Assembly: GCA_017882405.1 (NCBI GenBank)
Contig: JADGPO010000053.1
Coordinates: 1 to 16,859, forward strand
Source of the DNA: Solirubrobacteraceae bacterium
GTDB taxonomy: Bacteria; Actinomycetota; Thermoleophilia; Solirubrobacterales; Solirubrobacteraceae
Direction: 5' to 3'
Length of the DNA: 16,859 nucleotides
Shown here one piece after another: positions 1 through 6,009 of the stretch (the stretch's first letter is position 1; each line of letters begins with the position of its first letter). A program made the translations under genes and the position numbers. The notes beneath the pieces are model-generated. The model was not told where the DNA came from, made no database searches, and saw only the letters and a list, made by a program, of their open reading frames with translations.

Positions 1-1
1 C

Positions 2-52
2 CCAGACACACAGCCCGCGCGCGTGATCGAGGTGCTGGACACGCTGCGGTGA
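2..52 (+). CDS. C-terminal end of an unidentified protein (partial)
   Basis: The first bases read as an open frame with G/C-rich third positions, ending PARVIEVLDTLR and a TGA at 50-52. This looks like the tail of a real gene that begins outside the window. Only 16 residues are visible, too few to assign a family. No terminator-like hairpin follows directly. Confidence 0.35.
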   Translation, partial: PDTQPARVIEVLDTLR

Positions 53-485
53 GACCGAATCTCGTCGCGACACACGAGCTGCCGGCGGAGCCTCGAGAGA
101 CCCATAGCTCCTCGACCTCTGCGATGCCGGCAGGATCTCCTGGCTTCAGATGCTCACCGCCGCCAAGCGGCGTGAACAGTGCTGACCGCTGGCAGAGCGT
201 ATTCATTCATCGTCGGCTACGGGCGGGAGTTTCGCTGCTGCTGTTCGCTTGGGTTTCACGACCGTGCGCTCCGCGCGTCCGCTGAGGGCGTTCGGCCCTG
301 GCGGCGAGGGCGGTCTCAATACGGAACGTTGACTGCGAAGCGTCCTTTCGCACGCGATAGCGAGCGCGGCGTTCAGCGCGGGCGTGCGTGCGACCAAGCC
401 GTGGCTGGTTGGTTTCGCTCGCGCCGGTGTCGATGACCAGTAGCCGGGGGGTCATGGCGCAAGGCTCCGGGCGGGGGGTTGCTAA
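53..485. other. Gene-poor stretch, no supportable gene
   Basis: About 430 bases with no convincing coding frame. Short open frames exist on both strands but lack the G/C third-position bias of real genes here and resemble nothing I recognise. The stretch precedes a cytochrome P450 remnant, so it may hold degraded sequence from the same locus, but I found no P450 motifs in it. Confidence 0.5.
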
Positions 486-769
486 CTGAAACGGTCACGT
501 CGGTGTCTCAGCCGGTTCCCCGGGAACGAGCACAGCGGCGGCGATCGTCTGGATGACCGATCGAAGGGGTTCCTCTCCTTCGGAGCCGGCCCGCGCTTCT
601 GCCCGGGCCGCAACCTTGAGTTCCTGGAGGCAAAGGCGGCGCTCGCGATGCTCGCTCGCAACTTCGAGATCAGGCTTGACCCGGCGGCCCCGGAGGTCAC
701 AGAGCAATTTACCTCTACAACCATCCCGGGGGGTTACGCGTGCGCCTCACCGAACGTGAGCTCACCTGA
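486..769 (+). pseudogene. Cytochrome P450 C-terminal remnant, frameshifted
   Basis: The frame open from 486 encodes the P450 haem-binding loop FLSFGAGPRFCPGR (570-611), with the haem-ligand Cys codon at 600-602. The usual helix follows (LEFLEAKAALAMLARNFEI) and then a VTEQF segment. P450s normally end with a TxxPxGLRVRL strand. Here the frame reads TTIPGGYACA, but shifting by one base after the G run at 728-733 gives GLRVRLTERELT and a TGA at 767-769. One G appears to have been lost from that run. The N-terminal roughly 300 residues (I-helix, ExxR) are absent upstream, so this is a truncated and frameshifted remnant. A sequencing error could explain the frameshift but not the missing N-terminus. 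Family identity is sure; the left boundary is approximate. Confidence 0.8.
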
Positions 770-898
770 ATCCGTGACATCCTGCGTGTTGCAGCGAGCC
801 ACGCACGCTGGCGATTTCTGCAGGCTGGCTCGGCCCAGGCTCGCCAATCGGCGCCGCGCCAGTGCGGTGAAAGTCGCCGGTCGAGTGAGATCGGGGAC

Positions 899-2041
899 TC
901 AGCGAGCTAGGGCCGGCTTCTTCGTCGCGCAGTCGCGAAGCGACTTTAGCTTCTCGATGAATTCCTTGAACTGCTCGGCGTGATGGGCTTTTTGGGTGGC
1001 GGTCGCTTCGGCGCCCCCGGCTTCGTCGAGAGCCACCTTCTTTCGCTGCTCGTCGACCCATGCGTCAAACGCCTGCCGGTGCCGTGCGTCGAGGACGTCA
1101 CAGTAGAACCCGGTGAGCCGTGCCATGGCGTCGTCCTGAACGATGGAGCCGGCGTTTGCCCACGGGAGCACACTCGAGCCGTCGAGCACCCCGAGAAGCT
1201 CGAGGAAGATCTTGTGCTCCGGCGGCGCTGGTGGATCGAGCAGCTGAAATCCCGTCATGAAGCCCTCGATGTAGGCGAGCAACTCGGTTCGAGCCTTGGC
1301 GGGTGGGGCCTCGTCCTCCTGGATCAGCGCCTTGTCGACGGCGGTAAAGCGTTTCTGACTCTTCAGCCACTCGTCCAGCGTGCCCTTGGCGCCGGCCCGC
1401 TGCCATTCCCTTAGCGACATCAGCGACAGGTCGTGGTGGCGCGCGTGGGTCATCTCGTGGCGCAAGATGTTGAGCGCCATCGCCTTGTCCTCTGAGAAGG
1501 ACGATCCGTACAAGCGGACGGCGACGTGCTGCTTCTCGGCTGGCTTCGATACGTCGAAGCGGACGCCAAACTTCCCCGTCTCGTCAACGAAGCCGGTCTT
1601 GCCCCCGGCCGAACCGCCGGCGCCGACCACGAGATTCAGGCCCGGCCGGTGATGCGTGTCGTCGGAGTAGGCGATGTTGATCGGGTAGTCGGGATCGACG
1701 TCGCTGATCCAGTCGGCGCCGGCCGTCCGTGCCAGATCCTGAAAGAGCTCCGTGTAAAGCGCCTTCTTGCTGTCCAGGTCGGTGGCCGCCCGAGCTGCCT
1801 GGACCAACTCCTTCCATCGCTCCGCGGTGAGCCCGTCCGGCCCGAACGCGCTCTTTGGCAGATCGAACTCTCCCGGTCTCGTCGAAGGGGCGCGGAGAAG
1901 CTGTCGGACGGTCCGGTTGCCGAGCGATCGCTGAAGCCGCAGAGTCCCCTCGACCGACGGGCGCCGGTTCGGGCGGGGTGCTTCCGCCTGCCGACTTCGC
2001 ACTCGGTCTTGCCCCGGAAGCGAGCCACGCCCAAAGCTCAT
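899..2041 (-). CDS. Putative zincin-type metallopeptidase with eCIS/toxin-like N-terminal motif
   Basis: This 380-residue protein has a basic, disordered N-terminus and then LQRSLGNRTVRQLL (residues 36-49). That resembles the LQRTIGNRAVxxLL motif found near the N-terminus of many DUF4157-type and eCIS-associated cargo proteins. A central HEMTH (195-199) fits the HExxH zinc site, with two more His just after (HARHH). Glu253 or Glu259 in TELLAYIEGF could be the third zinc ligand, as in gluzincins. The C-terminal third is helical and charged (AEQFKEFIEKLKSL). I see no signal peptide or membrane segment. Codon use is typical of intact genes here. The family is not named with certainty; peptidase activity is inferred from the HExxH motif, and injection or toxin use from the N-terminal motif only. 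A second HExxH protein lies upstream on the same strand. Confidence 0.72.
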   Translation of the reverse strand: MSFGRGSLPGQDRVRSRQAEAPRPNRRPSVEGTLRLQRSLGNRTVRQLLRAPSTRPGEFDLPKSAFGPDGLTAERWKELVQAARAATDLDSKKALYTELFQDLARTAGADWISDVDPDYPINIAYSDDTHHRPGLNLVVGAGGSAGGKTGFVDETGKFGVRFDVSKPAEKQHVAVRLYGSSFSEDKAMALNILRHEMTHARHHDLSLMSLREWQRAGAKGTLDEWLKSQKRFTAVDKALIQEDEAPPAKARTELLAYIEGFMTGFQLLDPPAPPEHKIFLELLGVLDGSSVLPWANAGSIVQDDAMARLTGFYCDVLDARHRQAFDAWVDEQRKKVALDEAGGAEATATQKAHHAEQFKEFIEKLKSLRDCATKKPALAR

Positions 2042-2052
2042 GGGGTCTTATA
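2042..2052 (-). promoter_or_regulatory. Possible -10 element of the zincin gene
   Basis: On the minus strand TATAAG (2052 down to 2047) lies 5 nt before the ATG at 2041, which would give a leaderless or nearly leaderless transcript. No purine-rich ribosome binding site precedes the ATG and no good -35 is visible, so this is weak. Confidence 0.3.
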
Positions 2053-2308
2053 CATGCTGCCGGTCCGACGCGCCACCGGCCCAGGATCGGGGTGGCCTTC
2101 TTCTCCTGTTCGCGCCCGGCGACGCGGTCCTCGAGCTCGTGATCGGTGCGGAGCGCTCAAACTCGATCACCACCCCGGCCGCGCGGGCCGCAAGCGGTCG
2201 TCAGCTCCGAGTGCGCTGCCTGATTCCGCTCGTCCTGCGCGCGCTGACTGCGCCCGTCTTGTTGGCACCCGCGGCCTCGGCGCGCACTCGTAAGTTGCCG
2301 CGATCGCA

Positions 2309-2791
2309 TCACTTGCTGCCCGCTGTCCAGCCCGCAACGACGCTCTGGATGAACCCGAACCGCTTTGGGCACGGGTTGCCGGGCAGGCTGGCCTCGGTTT
2401 TGCCATCGCCGTGCTTGAGACGGTCGGGATCGGTGAAGAAGTACGCGACACTGTGCGCTAGGTCCTCCTTCGCGTTCGTGTCGGCATAGGAGTCCGGCGG
2501 CGCCTCTGAGCCCTTGGCGCGCTTGTGGGTGAGCGCCGCCTCCCACCACCCGCCGGTGGCCCGCATGAACGCGTCGAGCTGCGGCTCGAAGACGGCGTGC
2601 GCGAGCTCGTGGGCGACGTGGCGGTCGAAGTACGTCGGATCCGACTTCGCCAGCTCTTCGTCGGGCGGGTAGAGGACGGCGGTCCTGGAGCCGGGGAAGC
2701 GCTCGCCGCGGTCAGCTTGGTCGTCGGGCGAGCCGGTCAGTTTGCCGAGGTCCACGATCTCGTGGGCGATCACGGCCGGCGACGACGTCAT
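2309..2791 (-). CDS. Putative HExxH metallopeptidase-like protein, N-terminus uncertain
   Basis: A 160-residue frame with HELAH (61-65) within VAHELAHAVFEPQLDAF. About 45 residues later comes AKEDLAHSVAYFF (107-119), whose acidic residues could supply a third zinc ligand, then a CPKRFGFIQSVV segment near the end. This order (HExxH, then an E-D-L-A helix, then P-x-R-F-x-F-I) is one I associate with zincin domains at the C-terminus of toxin-like or DUF4157-type proteins. The protein is short for a complete peptidase and no ribosome binding site supports the ATG at 2791. Upstream, another frame on the same strand (around 2770-2850) also has strong G/C third-position bias and encodes AGVKSFTVKVLGSLDRAVDD. 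It may be the original N-terminal part, displaced by a frameshift near 2750-2790. The gene may therefore be broken. Confidence 0.55.
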   Translation of the reverse strand: MTSSPAVIAHEIVDLGKLTGSPDDQADRGERFPGSRTAVLYPPDEELAKSDPTYFDRHVAHELAHAVFEPQLDAFMRATGGWWEAALTHKRAKGSEAPPDSYADTNAKEDLAHSVAYFFTDPDRLKHGDGKTEASLPGNPCPKRFGFIQSVVAGWTAGSK

Positions 2792-3454
2792 CGACCGCGC
2801 GGTCGAGACTCCCCAGGACTTTCACGGTGAAGGACTTGACGCCGGCGGCGTAAGTCGAGCGCGCGAGCCTCGGGCCCCCCCAAGTATCGATCACGGCTCG
2901 GCGGGGGTCAATCGCCCCGATTGCCACCGGCCGCTCCCACCGATCCCCGTTAGCACGCAGGACCATCAAACACCAACCGCCAAACCGGTCTGCCGTCGGC
3001 GAGGCAAAGAGACCCGACACTCGCCAAGGCGGGGCCGTCTTCCCGCGCGGCCGAAAAGGGCCCGTTGGACATCCACAGCGACCACCTCGCTGTCGATGCT
3101 CCGTGTGATCGCCAAGCCCGAAAAGCAAACGTGATCCGCAAACGGGTTGTCTAATTGGGGATCGACCACCGGACGGATTTGCCGGTCAACGGTCGTCCGC
3201 GGCGACTCCTGAGCCCGTCTCAATCGCCGAACGCTCAACGAACACGTCCAGGATCCCTGGTTTGTCAGCCCGGATTTGGCGCCACAAATAGGCTTGGATC
3301 ATGGATGGGTGAGACACGTCCCTGGTGTGGCCGTGGTATTCAGCTGGATTGCGCGAGGTCCCGGGTTGGTTTCTCATCTGATTTGGATGATGCCCGCTGA
3401 CTTGTCAGCCGGAAGGCTTTCGAGCGAACGTGAAGTGGACCGAGGGGAGTAGGT
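2792..3454. other. Gene-poor stretch between zincin and sulfatase remnants
   Basis: About 660 bases without a supportable intact gene. The part nearest 2792-2850 may hold the displaced N-terminus of the minus-strand zincin. A minus-strand frame at 3186-3377 encodes MIQAYLWRQIRADKPGILDV, which looks protein-like but matches no family I can name. The stretch is less GC-rich around 3100-3400 than the core genes, in keeping with old or foreign DNA. Confidence 0.4.
3442..3449 (+). promoter_or_regulatory. Shine-Dalgarno site of the sulfatase pseudogene
   Basis: GAGGGGAG ends 5 nt before the GTG at 3455. It fixes the original start of the sulfatase gene and shows that the N-terminus is intact. Confidence 0.6.
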
Positions 3455-4534
3455 GTGGCGAGCGAGAACCCGGGTGTGAGGAGCCGGGGAGCGACTGGCG
3501 GCCCCAGACTGGCGCCGCAGGAGGTGTTGCCGTTTCCGCCGACGCCGTCGGCGAGTCGTGCCGGGCGGACGATGCAGGAGTCGTCGTATGAGAACCGGGT
3601 TCAGCCGCGCCGGTTACCGGAGGATGCTCCGAACATCCTGTTCGTGCTGATCGATGACGCGGGTCCTGGGTTGCCGGACACGTTCGGCGGTGAGGTGCGC
3701 ACCGACACGCTGAGCAAGATCCACAACGAAGGGGTCGGCTTCGACCGGTTTCACACGACCGCGATGTGCTCGCCGACCCGCGCGTCGCTGCTCACCGGAC
3801 GAGCTGGTGTCTCAGAACGGCATCCCGACCACGGTCGACATGCACATCAAGGTCCTGGAGGAGATGGGTGGCCTTGATCTGCTCGGCACCCCCAAGGTCG
3901 ATAACCAGTACCACGCGGCGTGGTCGTGGGCGGGCAGCACGCCGTACTCGGGGGTGAAGCTGCTGGCCTCAGATCTCGGGGGGACGCGCAACCCGCTCGC
4001 GGTGCGCTGGCCGGCGAAGATCACGCCCGACGCGACCCCGCGGTCGCAGTTTCATCACTGCAACGATGTGGTCCCGACGATCTATGAGCTCGTGGGATCA
4101 CCCCGCCGCGGGAGGTCAACGGGATTCCGCAGGACCCGATCGATGGGGTCAGCTTCGCCGACGCGCTCAACGACCCCGAGGCCCCGGGCCGGCTCATCAC
4201 TCAGTACTTCGAGATCATGGGCAGTCGCGCGATCTACCACGACGGCTGGATGGCGTCGGCCACCGGCCCAAGGTTGCCGTGGGTCCCCGGCCGGCCGCCG
4301 GGGATCGAGGACTGGACACCCGACCAGGACCAGTGGCGCCTGTACAACCTCGATGAGGACTGGACGCAGGCCCACGACCTCGCCGGGCAGATGCCCGACA
4401 AGCCCGCGCAGATGAAGGAGACCTTCGCGATCGAGGCAGCCCGCAACAGCGTCTACCCGATCGGCGGCGGGCTCTGGGTCCTGGTCTACCACCCCGAGCT
4501 GCGGATCTCGACCCCCTACCGCGAGTGGAACTTC
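3455..4534 (+). pseudogene. Arylsulfatase pseudogene with internal deletion and frameshift
   Basis: The N-terminal part carries the sulfatase core APNILFVLIDDAGPG and the signature CSPTRASLLTGR, with Cys105 (3767-3769) as the residue converted to formylglycine in active enzymes. Right after LTGR (about 3798) the protein jumps into ELVSQNGIPTTVDMH in another frame. In full-length relatives (about 750-800 residues, from memory) several hundred residues separate these parts, so the catalytic middle is deleted. The text continues through VKLLASDLGGTRNPLAVRWP and SQFHHCNDVVPTIYELVG. It then shifts frame again at the GGG of 4094-4096, where restoring one G gives GITPPREVNGIPQDPIDGVSF. It runs on through QYFEIMGSRAIYHDGW and LYNLDEDWTQAHDLA to ISTPYREWNF at 4534, where homology stops and integrase-like sequence begins. 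It cannot encode an active sulfatase. Confidence 0.88.
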
Positions 4535-5135
4535 GGCCCCGAGATCGTTCCGGCGGCGGGCGCCGGCAAGCGATCCCGGCGGGCATATGAGACCTCCGTC
4601 GGGACCTCGCAGGATCGGCAGCGGAACGCTCTGATCGTCTCGATGCTCGCCTACGCCGGGCTGCGCCCGATCGAAGACCGCGGCTGCACCTGGGGCGACC
4701 TGCGGGACCGCACGCTCCACGTGTTCGCGACCAAGACCAGTCGACCGCGCGATGTCGACTTGATAGCGCCCCTGGCGCAGGACCTTGCAGAGTGGCGCAT
4801 GGCATGCGGCCGTCCGCAGGATGACGAGCTGGTCATTCCGCGCCCGTCACGCGGCCAGTGGACACGAGAGGACTTGGCCAACTGGCGCCGGCGCGTTCGG
4901 CGCCCCGCCGCGATCGAGGCGGGAGTCACAGGTGACCTGCGCCCGTACCGCCTTCGCGGCTCGTTCGTCTCGCTGTTGCTGTGGGAAGGGCACAGCCTGA
5001 CCTACGTCGCTGAGCAGGCCGGGCACTCGATCGCCACGCTGGCGCGGCACTATGCGGGAGCTGGAAACCAAGCCCCGCGTCCCGGCGGCTGAGGCCATTC
5101 GGCAGGCCCGCGAGGAAGTCTGCGGGACGCACTGA
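4535..5135 (+). pseudogene. Tyrosine recombinase (phage-type integrase), catalytic half only, frameshifted
   Basis: From about 4570 the frame encodes a tyrosine-recombinase catalytic domain. Box I is LAYAGLRPIED with the catalytic Arg; a KTSR segment supplies the beta-hairpin Lys; box II is PYRLRGSF, where Tyr replaces the usual His of HxxR but the Arg is kept; then GHS and the nucleophile Tyr in RHYAG. The N-terminal arm- and core-binding domains are missing, and the domain is fused in frame to the sulfatase tail (one open frame, 4217-5092). After HYAG the frame ends in GNQAPRPGG and a stop. The -1 frame from 5052 reads MRELETKPRVPAAEAIRQAR and continues to a TGA at 5133-5135, which is the expected family C-terminus. 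A small deletion has therefore also shifted the end. A tRNA gene starts 60 bp further on, a classic integration target. Confidence 0.82.
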
Positions 5136-5194
5136 GGACGCACACTTGGAATCCTCGATGACCGAAAGTGGACGAATCCCCTGCAAATACTTGA

Positions 5195-5267
5195 TGGACG
5201 ATGCTGGGCTCGAACCAGCGACCTCCGCCTTGTCGAGGCGGCGCTCTCCCAGCTGAGCTAATCGTCC
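5195..5267 (-). tRNA. tRNA-Val (anticodon GAC), with C33
   Basis: The minus strand folds as a full 73-nt cloverleaf. The acceptor stem is GGACGAT/ATCGTCC, the D-arm GCTC/GAGC, the anticodon stem CCGCC/GGCGG, the T-arm GCTGG/CCAGC with loop TTCGAGC, and the discriminator is A. All stems pair perfectly. The anticodon loop is TCGACAA, so positions 34-36 are GAC (5234 down to 5232), which reads valine codons GUC/GUU. Position 33 (5235) is C instead of the near-universal U. The CCA end is not encoded (TCA follows). The 3' end faces the integrase remnant. Structure is certain; valine identity follows from the anticodon. Confidence 0.93.
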
Positions 5268-5278
5268 GGGAGGCCGTA

Positions 5279-5307
5279 AATGTAGCGTGACTGGCGCCCG
5301 CCGTCAC
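5279..5307 (-). promoter_or_regulatory. Promoter of the tRNA-Val gene
   Basis: On the minus strand GTGACG (5307 down to 5302, -35) and TACATT (5284 down to 5279, -10) are separated by exactly 17 bp. The -10 ends 11 nt before the first tRNA base, so transcription should begin about 4 nt upstream of the mature 5' end. It overlaps the divergent promoter of the secreted-protein gene. Confidence 0.6.
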
Positions 5308-5316
5308 GGGTAAACT
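5287..5316 (+). promoter_or_regulatory. Promoter of the secreted-protein gene (short leader)
   Basis: GTGACT (5287-5292) and TAAACT (5311-5316) are spaced by 18 bp. The -10 ends 8 nt before the GTG at 5325, so the transcript would be leaderless or nearly so. This arrangement is common in Actinobacteria. Confidence 0.5.
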
Positions 5317-5324
5317 GGCCGGGG

Positions 5325-5813
5325 GTGAGGCGCGTGGTGTGGGGCATGATTCTTCTGTCGGTGGGCTTGGCGGTATCGGCGTCGGCCGCGCTGGGCGCGG
5401 GCGTGGGCGGGGTCCAGATACATGTGAGTCCGGGCAAGGGTGGGATCCACACGCGGTTCGTGCTGCGCTTCTCGATTCCCGATGCCACCGGCACCACCGG
5501 GAACGTCAACGACTCGGACTCGGTCTCGGTGAGCGGGCCCAGCCACAAGGGCTGCGTCGGCCAGGCGGAAATCCCGATGCGCTCGGCGGCCGCCCACACG
5601 GCCTTCAAGATCACCCTCAACCCGTCGCATCTGGACGGGCACTGGTGCGCGGGAAAGTTCACGGGCACACTGGTCGAGCGCCACACCACGATCTGCCGGC
5701 CGCTGCCGGTGCAGGAGCAGGTCGTATGCCCGCTGTACGTGTTGGCGCCGCGGGTGATCGGCCGCTTCAAGTTCCAGGTCACGCAGCCCAAGAAGGCCGC
5801 CAAGCACCGCTAG
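5325..5813 (+). CDS. Small secreted protein of unknown function
   Basis: 162 residues. The N-terminus MRRVVWGMILLSVGLAVSAS is a clear signal peptide: two Arg, a hydrophobic core, then Ala-rich sequence with likely cleavage near ASA or ALGA (residues 20-26). The mature part is about 135 residues with four cysteines (GCVG, WCAG, ICRP, VCPL) that could form two disulfides outside the membrane. Alternating hydrophobic residues (THTRFVLRF-like stretches) suggest a beta-rich, perhaps immunoglobulin-like fold. No lipobox and no sortase motif. It ends in a basic tail, QPKKAAKHR. The GTG start is chosen because the -10 element lies just upstream and the signal peptide begins there. I do not recognise the family. 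It stands alone between the tRNA and thrS. Confidence 0.75.
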   Translation: MRRVVWGMILLSVGLAVSASAALGAGVGGVQIHVSPGKGGIHTRFVLRFSIPDATGTTGNVNDSDSVSVSGPSHKGCVGQAEIPMRSAAAHTAFKITLNPSHLDGHWCAGKFTGTLVERHTTICRPLPVQEQVVCPLYVLAPRVIGRFKFQVTQPKKAAKHR

Positions 5814-5851
5814 TGCCCGGATTCACAAATTCGGTGGCAGCCTCGCGGCGT

Positions 5852-5913
5852 CTGGACGCGCCTGGAGCCACGCGTCCAGCGCAGGTACGTCCGGTACAGG
5901 CTTGCTGGACGCG
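5852..5913 (+). promoter_or_regulatory. Three-copy hairpin element between the secreted-protein gene and thrS
   Basis: CTGGACGCG (5852-5860), its exact inverse CGCGTCCAG (5871-5879) and a second direct copy (5905-5913) allow two exclusive hairpins. One has 9 bp with a 10-nt loop; the other has 10 bp (5871-5880 with 5904-5913) with a 23-nt loop. No T-run follows, so this is not a plain intrinsic terminator. It could be a 3'-end structure, an attenuation-like switch or a protein-binding repeat. Confidence 0.5.
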
Positions 5914-5972
5914 CGGCCCAGCCACACCCACCCACTCGCGAGATCTGCTCACGAATTTCCGAATCGCGACAC

Positions 5973-6002
5973 TAGACGGTCGCTCGTCGCGATGCCTAGG
6001 AT
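5973..6002 (+). promoter_or_regulatory. thrS promoter (leaderless)
   Basis: TAGACG (5973-5978, -35) and TAGGAT (5997-6002, -10) are spaced by 18 bp. The -10 ends 7 nt before the ATG at 6010, so transcription should start at or very near the start codon. There is no ribosome binding site before this ATG, in agreement with a leaderless mRNA. Confidence 0.6.
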
Positions 6003-6009
6003 CGTCGCC

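Noticed and set aside
2042..2308. Possible coding fragment on the minus strand (TDHELEDRVAGREQEKKATP)
   Set aside because: The codons are G/C-biased and could be a gene fragment, but the frame has a stop just before it, no recognisable family and no start signal.
1..5190. A second att site (copy of the tRNA 3' end) marking the left end of an element
   Set aside because: I looked for a repeat of the tRNA T-arm and acceptor sequence in the left half and did not see one; the end may be outside the window.
5050..5307. Minus-strand frame giving SSAGRAPPRQGGGRWFEPSIVH
   Set aside because: This is the translation of the tRNA gene itself, a common false protein.
5902..6009. Upstream start for thrS
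   Set aside because: The extra 36 residues precede the TGS domain, have no family similarity and cover the promoter.
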